Positions 50,978 to 59,665 of a DNA stretch of 64,000 bases are shown here, piece by piece. Origin of the DNA: CAYZQH01 sp050300015 (lineage in GTDB: Bacteria; Pseudomonadota; Gammaproteobacteria; Pseudomonadales; Cellvibrionaceae); the NCBI GenBank assembly GCA_050300015.1, contig JBNKWZ010000027.1, positions 124,001 to 188,000 of the forward strand, written 5' to 3'. The position numbers and the translations under genes are program-made. Position 1 is the first letter of the stretch. Every line of letters begins with the position of its first letter. The notes under the pieces are model-generated. The model was not told where the DNA came from and made no database searches. It was given only the letters and a program-made list of their open reading frames with translations.

Positions 50978-52939
50978 TTAAAACTGGAAGCGACTTATGT
51001 CAGATGCAATACTATTTGCCAACTCTTTTAGCTCTTCACTGGAGTGATTGGTCTCTATATTGCTCTTCAAGGTTTCGTCAGAAACTTCTTTTACACCGGT
51101 TAGGTTCTGATCAATTTCACGAACAACAGTGGCTTGCTGTTTGGTGGCAGAAGCAATCATGACGTTTTCGTTATTGATGCGGGCCATTGCAGCTTGTATT
51201 TCATGCAATGCATTGCCTGCAATTCTTGCGATTGCTACGGTCTCGGTTGCATTCGTGTTGCATCGCGCCATTGTTTCAGATACCACTTTGCTCTGGTCTT
51301 GTACTTTAGTGATAAGGGTTTCAATTTCGACCGTTGAGTCTGCTGTTCTATGGGCTAACTGTCTTACTTCATCAGCAACAACTGCAAAACCTCGCCCGCT
51401 TTCTCCTGCTCGGGCAGACTCTATCGCGGCATTGAGTGCAAGCAAGTTAGTTTGTTCCGCAATCGCTCTAATAACACTAACAACCGTTCCAATTTGATTT
51501 AGCAGCTCAACCAAAGAGGAAACAGAAATAGAACTTTCATTGAGCTCTGTTGCGAGAAATTCAATGGAAGCAAGTGTTTTTTCTACACTGTCCCGCCCCA
51601 TGTTTGTGTGATCGGCCCCTTCATTACAAACATCCACAGCTGAGGCTGTGTTCCCTTGAACCTCATCGAATGCGGAGGCTAATTCATTCACGGCCTTGGC
51701 AATACTGTCAATATTCATTGTTTGAGATTGTAATCCGACCATGGATTCCGAGGAATGGTTATTTAAGCGAATGGCCATTTCATTTAGGGACCTTGAAGTG
51801 ACAGCAACCGACGAAATAGTATTATGTAAATCATCACGCATAACTTTTAATGCGGAAAGTAAACGGGTTCCCTCGTCGTTTCCGTCGATCTTGATTTCTG
51901 TATGTAAGTTGTTGTCTGCAATACTCTCGGCCACATTCATTGCATGAGACAAGCGTTTAAGCAAAGGACCTGTGACTTTATAAACAACCATCGTAATTGC
52001 GAAGATACAAATGAGTGACCCGATTAACAAAATGATAAGCAGACCACTTTGTAAGCTAGATATTTTTTGCTGGTAAACCTCAACAGGTGCCGCAGATACC
52101 ACCCAAAAATCACCAAAGTGCGTTTTTGTGACGGTGGCTTTGTATTTTTTATCGTCAATAGACACATTAGCCAGTACTGAATCATCTGATTGCATTTTGG
52201 CGAAAAATGGCTTTGACCCCTCATTTTTACTAAAATCAAGTTTAAGAATAGCCTCCTTATCGTTTGATGAAAGTACCAATCCATTTTTATCAACCAGGTA
52301 TACTTTTGTTTGCCCGTTAAGCGAATTTTGGTTAATGGCCAATATAGAGTCAGAAACCGCCCTTAAGTCAATTGCACTGGTCACTACAGCGATGGGGTTT
52401 GAATCAGTTTGAGAGCGCCTAACAGGACTTGAAATAAGAATGACCTGTCGATTAGTGATGGGAGAAAACTGAGGGTTATCAACAATGGTCCGATTCTCTC
52501 GCTTGACGTCCACACCAGAATATCGACCTTTTCCCAGCAACTCAAACCCCACTGACTGACCATTCAAACCATCGGCAACAACAAACCCTCCTACATCTAG
52601 AAACATATTCTCATAGAGATGTCCCGTATTTTCAACAACTTGGCTAAAAAATCGAGTGGAGCGTTCTTTCTTACTATCTTGATTTAGTGCGTCATCCACA
52701 ACAGTTGGGTTAAACGACAATGCATCATTAAAGATCTTTAAGTTTTCAAAAGCCAAGTCAATTCTTGATCGTTTTTCTTCATTCAGAACGATCAGGCTAT
52801 CGGCCACCTCCTGCTCAAGCACAGAAGACGACTTATCGATGGCGAAGTATAAAATGGCCGCCATAGTGGCAAACACAAACAGTGAGCACCCTACGGCAAT
52901 CCGAAAAAATAAATTTTGACTTTTATGTGTTGTTGACAT
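50978..52939 (-). CDS. Methyl-accepting chemotaxis protein with periplasmic Cache-type sensor
   Basis: Chemoreceptor of 653 residues. The first membrane helix lies at about 10-34 and a large periplasmic domain of about 260 residues follows (dCache-like, with VYLVDKNGLVLSS and GDFWVVSAAPVEVYQQ). The second helix is at about 296-320 and a HAMP segment (KVTGPLLKRLSHAMNVAE) comes next. The signalling hairpin is at about 486-530 (AIAEQTNLLALNAAIESARAG). dCache domains usually bind small metabolites such as amino acids or organic acids. It is not similar in its sensor to the receptor at 0.5-2 kb. No che genes are nearby. Confidence 0.95.
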   Translation of the reverse strand: MSTTHKSQNLFFRIAVGCSLFVFATMAAILYFAIDKSSSVLEQEVADSLIVLNEEKRSRIDLAFENLKIFNDALSFNPTVVDDALNQDSKKERSTRFFSQVVENTGHLYENMFLDVGGFVVADGLNGQSVGFELLGKGRYSGVDVKRENRTIVDNPQFSPITNRQVILISSPVRRSQTDSNPIAVVTSAIDLRAVSDSILAINQNSLNGQTKVYLVDKNGLVLSSNDKEAILKLDFSKNEGSKPFFAKMQSDDSVLANVSIDDKKYKATVTKTHFGDFWVVSAAPVEVYQQKISSLQSGLLIILLIGSLICIFAITMVVYKVTGPLLKRLSHAMNVAESIADNNLHTEIKIDGNDEGTRLLSALKVMRDDLHNTISSVAVTSRSLNEMAIRLNNHSSESMVGLQSQTMNIDSIAKAVNELASAFDEVQGNTASAVDVCNEGADHTNMGRDSVEKTLASIEFLATELNESSISVSSLVELLNQIGTVVSVIRAIAEQTNLLALNAAIESARAGESGRGFAVVADEVRQLAHRTADSTVEIETLITKVQDQSKVVSETMARCNTNATETVAIARIAGNALHEIQAAMARINNENVMIASATKQQATVVREIDQNLTGVKEVSDETLKSNIETNHSSEELKELANSIASDISRFQF

Positions 52940-53044
52940 TGCGAGTTACTCTTGTTCCTTTATTGCAATTGAGTTCCCTCACCTTAAGGGAAGCTATTGT
53001 TAATCTAGCAATCAAATATTTCGCCTAAGCACCCTATTCAATAT

Positions 53045-53509
53045 TCATATTTTTAAAGTACGAAGACACGCTGCATGAAGCTTTTTGAACGCTCGAATAT
53101 GAAACATAATTTTTGATCTGAGCTTATCTATCGGCCTGACAGACTTCCTGCTATTCATTACAACCTTTAAATCACAACTCAAATATTCGCCTGGGTTACC
53201 CCCTGTAGAACATGATGGCAAACAGGAAAATCCTATTTCATACTCGCGATCATCCAGCCAAGCCTTGACCACACAAGCATGATGAACTCAGAGGTTATCC
53301 AACATCAAATAAGCTTGCTTGCAGGAGGCCTTTATTAACCTTTTCAAGAACGCCATCAACACCCACACGTCAAGTAATTCAGCAATTCCTGAATTTGGCA
53401 TGGACTTATTCCATAATTGTATAACCGCATAGCGCTTTTCTCCTTGCGTACCGGCTGGCGATGTTGAGGCATCGACTTTCATTTCAGTGTTACACACGAA
53501 AAATAACAT
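53045..53509 (-). pseudogene. Decayed IS630-family transposase
   Basis: The minus strand encodes the C-terminal two thirds of an IS630-type DDE transposase in one frame. An in-frame TGA interrupts it at 53286-53288, between YLMLDNL and VHHACVVKAWL, where an Arg codon is expected. The second catalytic Asp (MLDN) and the final Glu (NPGEYL, normally NPDEYL) are recognisable. The LPSCSTGG stretch is degraded from LPSYSPEL. The N-terminal DNA-binding part and terminal inverted repeats were not found. It can no longer transpose by itself. Confidence 0.75.
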
Positions 53510-53916
53510 TGCCGGATGAATAGCTTCCAGCTATTGCGCGGTGGGATACCAACTCATTTGCAACCATCCGCAGAAAGCTCTTTTACATTGAAAGCTTAGC
53601 CAAGAGCACTCTTAGACGCCAGCGAATGAGGGTTTCGGCATCAAAATATCTGTCAGCGGATGCAGAGCCTATAAAACACTGAGTCCAAACTGTGTTAATT
53701 CGATAATGAGGATCTATGTGCCAATCGCATAAAAAGCTCATTCGCCAATAAAGCCATTACGGGTTCTTTCGGCGCGAATGATTGAGCGATCGTCTTTTAT
53801 TTGGATGGCTGAAAATGAAACTTTAAAGGACAGAGCGTCGCAACACCTATTGCTGCAAGATATAGCCTCCCTCTTACGTCCAGGCTTGAGCGAACACCGA
53901 TGGCCAGTAGGTTTTT
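53510..53916. other. Non-coding stretch beside the transposase relic
   Basis: 400 bases with multiple stops in all frames. This is where the transposase N-terminus should be, but I cannot align a residue pattern with confidence. It is probably decayed insertion-sequence DNA and neighbouring spacer. Confidence 0.35.
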
Positions 53917-54525
53917 CTACCTCACCTCAAGCAATTGCAAAATCTGATGCTGTGCGGCTTCTAATATACAGCGTCGCTCTTGTTCATTAGAAATGGATTT
54001 TGCGATCACTACCGCTCCTATCAATTGCGATAAAATTGCCCGGGCTTTTTCCGCAGCAGATTCGCGACTCGTATCGATGGGTAATTTCTTCAGTTTGCTT
54101 AACGCAAGAAGTCGGGTTTCGACCATTTTTTTCAAATTATTGTAGGATTCCTCAAACAAACTTTTGATATTGATGTTCTGATTTCCAACCTCCTGAAAGA
54201 GCACGGTTTCTGGACCGGGTTTGCTGCGTTCACCCATCTCGCGCAAATTCCAATAATGTGTCACCAACGCAGTCAGATGCTCAATAGACAGCGGGCCCTT
54301 AACTAGCCGCGCGGCTCGACTGCGATTAAGCGTTTCAAAAAACGATGCCTTGAACAATGCCTCCTTTGATTCAAAGTGGGCGTAAAAGGCACCGTGGGTC
54401 ATTTTTGCCGCGCGCATGATTTGAGAAATGGAAACGCCATCGAAACCATAACGGGAAAACAATTCAATCGCGGAAGTAATAATGCGATTTTTAGACTTAG
54501 TTTTGTGGCCTTTTGCGTAGGGCAT
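53917..54525 (-). CDS. TetR-family transcriptional regulator
   Basis: Repressor-type regulator of 202 residues. The N-terminal helix-turn-helix is typical (RIITSAIELFSRYGFDGVSISQIMRAAKMTHGAFYAHFESKEAL, about 14-57). The C-terminal ligand domain has the NemR/AcrR-like length. It is divergent from fabF with a 97-base gap, so it most likely controls itself and that gene. The ligand is unknown. Confidence 0.92.
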   Translation of the reverse strand: MPYAKGHKTKSKNRIITSAIELFSRYGFDGVSISQIMRAAKMTHGAFYAHFESKEALFKASFFETLNRSRAARLVKGPLSIEHLTALVTHYWNLREMGERSKPGPETVLFQEVGNQNINIKSLFEESYNNLKKMVETRLLALSKLKKLPIDTSRESAAEKARAILSQLIGAVVIAKSISNEQERRCILEAAQHQILQLLEVR

Positions 54526-54622
54526 GATTTTGTATCTCGCTGTTACTCACAAAATATTATCTTGATCATATGGTATGGGTTGTTAGAGTTCTCACCAGAA
54601 ATCACCTGTGTGGAGACCCTTT

Positions 54623-55900
54623 ATGAACTCACCCATTGTCATTACTGGAATGGGAATCATCAGCCCTTTGGGGTGTGGCGTCAAGCCTGTGTGGGAGCGC
54701 CTTACGGCGGGCCATTCTGGGATTCGCCTGATAGACCGGTTTGAAACTGAGAATTTTCCCATCAAAATCGCCGGCCAACTCCCCAGCAAAGAGAGCAACG
54801 CATCAACTGGATTCCATCCTGCTAAAATTGCAAATACCAAAGAGCTGAAAAAGCTGGACCGGTTTACGCTTTACGCACTTGCCGCGGCTCAGGAAGCCTT
54901 GCAACAGGCCAACTGGTTTCCAGAATCGGAAACGGAAAAACAGGCCACGGCGACTATCGTTGCGACAGGAATTGGTGGCCTTCAAACCATCACCGAGGCT
55001 CAAAACACTCTGGCGAGTCGCGGGCACCGTCGGGTTTCCCCTTTTACTGCACCTGCCTTTTTGGCAAATATGGCCGCCGGCAACATTTCCATTAAATACG
55101 GTTTTCGCGGGCCCCTTGGCTGCCCGGTAACCGCCTGTGCAGCGAGCTTACAAGCCATAGGCGACGGCATGCGATTAATACGCAGCGGAGAGGCCGATGT
55201 CGCGCTGGTCGGCGGCACCGAAGCTTGCATTACCCCTCTGGCATTGGCGAGCTTTCATGCCATGAAAGCGCTTTCAACAGAAAGCGCTCAACCCGAACGA
55301 GCCTCTCGGCCTTTCGATCAAACGCGAGAGGGTTTTGTGATGGGAGAAGGCGCAGGGCTACTGGTCATCGAAACCCTTGCTCATGCACAAGAGCGCGGCG
55401 CACAGCCACTGGCGGTGCTGAGTGGCTATGGCACCAGTTCCGATGCCTATCATATTACTGCTGGCCGGGAAGATGGTGCGGGTGCCGCCACTGCCATAAG
55501 AAACGCGTTGAAAATGGGGCAGCTTGACGGCAGCGATATTGGCTACGTAAATGCCCATGCGACTTCCACGCCGGTTGGGGACCTTGCTGAAATAGCGTCT
55601 TTACGTAGTGTTTTCGGTGACGGCCTGAGCAACATTCCTATCTCTTCAACCAAATCAGCAACAGGCCACATGCTGGGTGCCGCTGGTGTGACAGGAGCAA
55701 TATTTACGGCTATGGCGATGATCCACGATATGTTGCCACCAACACTGAACATGGATAATTCAGATGAATCCATGCGAGACTTGGACTTCGTTCCTCACAA
55801 AGCTCGTAACCATATGGCTCTCCATGGCCTTTGCAACGCGTTTGGTTTTAGTGGCGTAAATGCCGCGCTGATTATTAGCAAACTTACGCACAGTGAATAG
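54623..55900 (+). CDS. fabF: Beta-ketoacyl-ACP synthase II-type enzyme
   Basis: Condensing enzyme that elongates acyl-ACP with malonyl-ACP. ATG at 54623 has GGAG seven bases before it; a GTG five codons earlier covers that site. The 425-residue protein has the Cys-His-His triad: Cys172 in PVTACAAS, His312 in NAHATSTPVGD and His349 in KSATGHMLGAAG. It stands outside the usual fabDG-acpP-fabF cluster and is paired with a divergent TetR regulator, so it is probably an extra paralogue for membrane adaptation or a secondary product, not the main FabF. Confidence 0.92.
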   Translation: MNSPIVITGMGIISPLGCGVKPVWERLTAGHSGIRLIDRFETENFPIKIAGQLPSKESNASTGFHPAKIANTKELKKLDRFTLYALAAAQEALQQANWFPESETEKQATATIVATGIGGLQTITEAQNTLASRGHRRVSPFTAPAFLANMAAGNISIKYGFRGPLGCPVTACAASLQAIGDGMRLIRSGEADVALVGGTEACITPLALASFHAMKALSTESAQPERASRPFDQTREGFVMGEGAGLLVIETLAHAQERGAQPLAVLSGYGTSSDAYHITAGREDGAGAATAIRNALKMGQLDGSDIGYVNAHATSTPVGDLAEIASLRSVFGDGLSNIPISSTKSATGHMLGAAGVTGAIFTAMAMIHDMLPPTLNMDNSDESMRDLDFVPHKARNHMALHGLCNAFGFSGVNAALIISKLTHSE

Positions 55901-55915
55901 CGCTCAGGGTTAACG

Positions 55916-56398
55916 CTAGAGCAGTATATTGTTGCGTCCAGATCCGGTAATTACTTTGAAAGTATCAAACTCAAAGCCCCTTCGATTTTCCAATGCATAT
56001 TTGAAGGGGTTATTCTGAAACAAAACGACCCGAATGATTTCACGCAAGCATTGCGACTCAAGGTGACCACCAGAACGAAACCATAAATTTCTGCTCAAAT
56101 ACCTCGACAGTTCACAAAAGCGGCATCCGCCCTTCATTAACTTCAATGAGATTGGTTCACCAATAATCACAGCTGCGTAGACAAGATCACCCAAGACAAA
56201 GTTGAAAAATTCGGACAGGCCTCTGGTTGCAGCTGCCTTTGTGCACCCAGTAGCACCCATGTTTTTTTGCGCTAATACCATACTGAAACTCGTTAATACC
56301 CTCGCAAAATACATGATGAAGGGTGTTCGAAGTGCAACAACGGCTACCGAATACCAACGTAGGTAGCGTTGACGCATTTCAGGAGCAAGAGGCACCAA
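55916..56398 (-). CDS. Hypothetical protein
   Basis: Open frame of 160 codons, convergent with fabF. It has moderately hydrophobic stretches (FNFVLGDLVYAAVIIG) and three Cys residues, but no motif, ribosome site or signal peptide I can defend. It could be a real small protein or simply an open frame. Confidence 0.3.
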   Translation of the reverse strand: MVPLAPEMRQRYLRWYSVAVVALRTPFIMYFARVLTSFSMVLAQKNMGATGCTKAAATRGLSEFFNFVLGDLVYAAVIIGEPISLKLMKGGCRFCELSRYLSRNLWFRSGGHLESQCLREIIRVVLFQNNPFKYALENRRGFEFDTFKVITGSGRNNILL

Positions 56399-56423
56399 TT
56401 GCGATCAATATGCGATGACAACT

Positions 56424-56980
56424 TCATTCGGTCTCGTCTTCTTCTGATTTAGGCTTGGGCTGTGTTTTACCGCGCGGTGAGGCCACAAATGCTTTAGCTG
56501 CCAACCCTTTCACCTGTTCCGCGACGTTAGATACGGCTCTCACTGCTTGCTTCACTGTATCGGAAGAGGCTATTTCATGCCAAGGTGAGCCATGGCTTTC
56601 AGTTTCGACCAATCTAAGGGGGAGCTCATCCAACCTTGTAAGAGCTGATGAAAGAAGCTTACCCTCTATTTCTTTATCAAATCGCGCCGCCTCTCGGCGA
56701 AAGCCCTCAAAGCTCTGGATACGGATGCTTTAAACGCATAATCTTCAGAGAGCCTAAACCGCTGTCCAATTTGTTTTGTTGACAGCCATGCGAACCACAC
56801 GGGCGCGCCAACAGAAAGAAGTGACAGTGCTAAGTTAAGTATCAATACTGCGGTTTGAGTATCAGGATTCTTAAAGGTCTCCGATAGAGCTTTAAGTTGT
56901 AACGAACCACAATAGCTTCCCGCGACCAGTGATAATATCAAGCCAACCACCCAAATAGACTGGCCATGTATTGACACCAC
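56424..56980 (-). pseudogene. Conserved small membrane protein broken by one frameshift
   Basis: Two minus-strand frames form one protein. The first (56980 leftwards) has two membrane helices (VVGLILSLVAGSYCG, VLILNLALSLLSVGAPVWFAWL) and runs DYAFKASVSRA before going out of frame to a stop. The other frame carries on with EGFRREAARFDKEIEGKLLS and SSALTRLDELPLRLVE, then HGSPWHEI, to the end at 56424. Adding one base in the AAA run (plus strand, about 56709-56711) rejoins them as SRAFEGFRR. The whole would be about 185 residues. It may be a true mutation or a sequencing/assembly slip. The family is seen as a membrane-anchored cytoplasmic protein of unknown function. Confidence 0.7.
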
Positions 56981-57092
56981 AGCTTGGCCAAAAAGCTATC
57001 AAAACCTAGTAAAGCCCTTCGATATGGAAGCCTTGGGGCTCGACTGAATGGCCGCTAAGCTTTGCTTCTCTTATTGGCGTCTTATGTGGGCT

Positions 57093-57674
57093 CTAGTTTT
57101 CTGGATAATTATTGATAAACCAAAGTCCTGCAATCATGGTGCTTGCGGTATGTATGGTATCGCTGGTGATAAGCTCTCTGAACTCTTTATTAGAGAGCTT
57201 AACAACGCGAATATCTTCGTTTTCTCCCTCCACCCCATGCACGCCCTCTACTGTCGAAGCATCAATCTGTGCGTAAAAGACTGCAGTGGTCTCTGTGCTG
57301 CCGCCCGGCGAGTTGTAGTATTTACCGATGTATTGAAGCTCATTGACTGTTGCCCCGCTTTCCTCCATGGCCTCTCTGCGTGCGACGTCCTGCGCATCTT
57401 CTCCGACCTCAATCATTCCTGCTACAGGCGCGCAAAGCCATGGGCTTTCGCCACCAATGGCGCCAATGCGAAATTCCTCGACGAGAACGATTTCATCGCG
57501 CTTAGGGTCGTGCAGCAACACCGCCACAGCATGGCCCCGCTCCATGACTTCACGAACAAAAGGAGCACTCATACCCCCTTCATGTAGGCTGTGCTGAAGA
57601 GTATATTTATTAATGCTCAAAAAGCCTTTGTATAGGCTTTGTTGGTCAATGATGTTGAGTTTCTTGGTATTCAT
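57093..57674 (-). CDS. nudF: Nudix hydrolase, ADP-ribose pyrophosphatase type
   Basis: Cleaves ADP-ribose and related NAD breakdown products. ATG at 57674 is chosen because AGGGAG lies six bases before it; the longer frame adds 29 residues that overlap the previous gene. The 193-residue protein has a full Nudix box (GMIEVGEDAQDVARREAMEE, then SG) and the ADPRase features VLVEEFRIG and SPGGSTE. It follows the NrtR-like gene by a few bases, making it the last gene of a leftward three-gene unit. Its product would keep ADP-ribose, a possible NrtR effector, low. Confidence 0.88.
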   Translation of the reverse strand: MNTKKLNIIDQQSLYKGFLSINKYTLQHSLHEGGMSAPFVREVMERGHAVAVLLHDPKRDEIVLVEEFRIGAIGGESPWLCAPVAGMIEVGEDAQDVARREAMEESGATVNELQYIGKYYNSPGGSTETTAVFYAQIDASTVEGVHGVEGENEDIRVVKLSNKEFRELITSDTIHTASTMIAGLWFINNYPEN

Positions 57675-57675
57675 A

Positions 57676-58365
57676 TCAGGCTCCCTTAATGACTCCTGGA
57701 AAAATATGTGCGCCGCCTCTATCTTTTTTTCGGTAGAGCGGTGATGGTCTGTTTCGGCCAATCTCTTTTAAGCCGGAATCCTCGAAGATTTCAGCGGAAT
57801 CCATGCGCTTTGCAAAGCGCTGGCGGCTAATTTTTATATCTAAAATTTGCTCATATACGTCTTTTAGCATTGGATAAGTAAATAGCTCTGGCATCAGATT
57901 GACAGGAAGATCGGTATATAAAGACTTATCTCGAAGACGAGTAAATGCATCTTTGATAATTTTTGAGTGCCAAAAAGCTAACTCAAAGTCGTCAATTTTT
58001 TTGACCGGCGCCCAAAGGTAGTCGTTACCTTCTTCTCCGTTTACTGCCACCTCGCTTTGATTGACTAGGGCGAGGTAAGCGGTTGTTACCGACCATCCGC
58101 GAGGATCCATCTCGTCTGAGCCATAGGTACCGAGCTGTTCAAAGAAAATCTCTTTTAGGCCCGTCTTATTCGCGAGCTTTAAAGCTAGGGCCTCTTCAAG
58201 GTCTTTCGCTTTGTCTTGGTCTACACGCCCTCCTGGTAAACCCCAGCTGCCTTTGAATGGCTCGATGGTTCTACGAATAAGCAGTACCGATAGCTGTTCT
58301 TTGCGGTAGGTGAAGATAACTGGGTCAACACTAAATAGTACCCAATCTATTTTCTTGATCGTCAT
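57676..58365 (-). CDS. nrtR: NrtR-type Nudix-related regulator of NAD metabolism
   Basis: A Nudix-like domain (1-150) is fused to a C-terminal winged helix (about 155-229, LMPELFTYPMLKDVYEQILDIKISRQRFAKRM), the architecture of NrtR. The Nudix box is degenerate: after GLPGGRVDQDK the catalytic REXXEE is replaced by ALKLANKTG, so the domain should bind, not cleave, an ADP-ribose-type ligand. It overlaps nadD by four bases and stands beside a complete NAD salvage set, which fits the role. Two palindromes in the divergent promoter are candidate operators. Confidence 0.9.
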   Translation of the reverse strand: MTIKKIDWVLFSVDPVIFTYRKEQLSVLLIRRTIEPFKGSWGLPGGRVDQDKAKDLEEALALKLANKTGLKEIFFEQLGTYGSDEMDPRGWSVTTAYLALVNQSEVAVNGEEGNDYLWAPVKKIDDFELAFWHSKIIKDAFTRLRDKSLYTDLPVNLMPELFTYPMLKDVYEQILDIKISRQRFAKRMDSAEIFEDSGLKEIGRNRPSPLYRKKDRGGAHIFPGVIKGA

Positions 58366-58916
58366 ACGCTTTTATTGTCTAGTAAGTAGTTTGTATAGTG
58401 ATCGAGTACGGTAGCTGGACACATTGTTGAAGGGATATCAGCTCCTTTGCTAAGAGCATCCCTAATGAATGTGCTGCGGATTTGTTCTCTTTCTTCGGCA
58501 GCCCAGCGCCCCCAGCGTTGATCAATCTCGCTAGCTTTATAAAATTTTTGCCATGTTTCATTTTTCGCGTTATCTGGCCCAACGATAAATACGAATTGCG
58601 TATCAGGCCATAGCTTTTCCATGGCCTCTAACACATCAAAGGTGTACACCGGTTCGCTGCGAGGCTTATGTGCCTCGATTGACTTTTCGATATCGCTTAC
58701 TCTGACATTTGTACCCCAGTCGCAATGTTTCGCTAGCGCAGCAGCCATATCTAGCCTCAGCTGAAAAGGTGCCATTGCTTTGCCAAACGCATGTGCAAAG
58801 CTCGGTACCAGAATCACCCCACTGAAATGCCCAAGCGCTTGGTTGATAACGTCGGCGTGGCCCATGTGAGGAGGGTTAAAGGCAGAGCCAAAGACTGCCG
58901 TTCTTCGGTTGGTCAT
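58362..58916 (-). CDS. nadD: Nicotinate-nucleotide adenylyltransferase
   Basis: Adenylates nicotinate mononucleotide to deamido-NAD. The 184-residue Rossmann-type protein has the nucleotidyltransferase motif GSAFNPPHMGH at residues 10-20 and the IRSTFIRDAL segment near residue 145 that matches ISSTxxR. Its stop overlaps the nrtR start. It is transcribed away from pncA. Because a housekeeping nadD usually lies with the holA/rsfS genes, this is likely a second copy belonging to the module. Confidence 0.9.
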   Translation of the reverse strand: MTNRRTAVFGSAFNPPHMGHADVINQALGHFSGVILVPSFAHAFGKAMAPFQLRLDMAAALAKHCDWGTNVRVSDIEKSIEAHKPRSEPVYTFDVLEAMEKLWPDTQFVFIVGPDNAKNETWQKFYKASEIDQRWGRWAAEEREQIRSTFIRDALSKGADIPSTMCPATVLDHYTNYLLDNKSV

Positions 58917-58941
58917 ATTGTTTCACTCGGCGCTTTACAAC

Positions 58942-58981
58942 GCAACATATGGTTGCTAACATATTAGCAACTTTTGGTTGC
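58942..58981. promoter_or_regulatory. NrtR operator region: two GCAAC-N5-GTTGC palindromes
   Basis: GCAACATATGGTTGC (58942-58956) and GCAACTTTTGGTTGC (58967-58981) are two near-identical palindromes 25 bases apart. The inner half-sites also make a perfect GTTGCTAA-N4-TTAGCAAC repeat (58952-58971). They lie between the divergent nadD and pncA genes, in the natural position for the NrtR repressor encoded here. Confidence 0.75.
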
Positions 58982-58999
58982 CAAGTAAAGGAGGCATAC

Positions 59000-59638
59000 A
59001 TGATGGTGAATAAGGCGCTTACTGCAAGTTTTGATATAGATCCCCAGAACGGATTTACTCCCGTTTGTCCTGATGAGTTACCAGTACCCGGCGGTACAGA
59101 TATCGTTGGGCCGCTCAATAAGCAGGCTGAATTCGCGGCTCTACGTGTGGTATCAAAAGACGCGCATCCGGTTACTGCGGTGTGGGCGGCTGGTGATAAA
59201 GGAGCACAGTTCACCGAAGTTGAGGGTGACAATGTCGACATCCGCTGGCAAATGCACTGCGTGCCGGGCACAAAGGGATTCGAGCTTATCGAGGGGCTGC
59301 CAGATACTGCCGGCTATGACTTCGCTGTGTTTAAGGGTGTTGAGCCTAATATGCATCCCTACGGCGCCTGTTATCACGACTTGCATGACAAGATGCCTAC
59401 CGGAGTGATTGAGTTTTTGAAATGCAAAAATATAACGACAGTCGTCTGTGGTGGTTTGGCAACGGATTACTGTGTGAAACTGACCGTTCTTCAGCTGTTG
59501 CGTGCAGGTTTTGATGTGATCGTTAATCTCGAGGCATGCCGAGGCATCGCAGAGGATACTATTGCTGCAGCGCTCGAGGAGATGAAAAAGGCTGGTGCAA
59601 AGTTCGTGACTCGCACCGACGAGTTGGAAGCTATCTAA
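59000..59638 (+). CDS. pncA: Nicotinamidase
   Basis: Deamidates nicotinamide to nicotinate. ATG at 59000 (or the next codon at 59003) is preferred because AAAGGAGG ends five bases before it; the longest frame would begin inside the operator palindromes. The 212-residue isochorismatase-fold protein has the catalytic triad Asp12 (FDIDPQNGF), Lys112 (VFKGVEP) and Cys158 (GLATDYCVK). It starts the rightward pncA-pncB-nadE operon; pncB follows after 27 bases. Confidence 0.93.
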   Translation: MMVNKALTASFDIDPQNGFTPVCPDELPVPGGTDIVGPLNKQAEFAALRVVSKDAHPVTAVWAAGDKGAQFTEVEGDNVDIRWQMHCVPGTKGFELIEGLPDTAGYDFAVFKGVEPNMHPYGACYHDLHDKMPTGVIEFLKCKNITTVVCGGLATDYCVKLTVLQLLRAGFDVIVNLEACRGIAEDTIAAALEEMKKAGAKFVTRTDELEAI

Positions 59639-59665
59639 TTCAAAAATATTTAAAAGGACATCATC

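Noticed and set aside
59228..59236. A fourth GACAATGTC, inside pncA
   Set aside because: It lies within the coding sequence, not in a palindrome or near a sigma54 promoter, so it is most likely chance.
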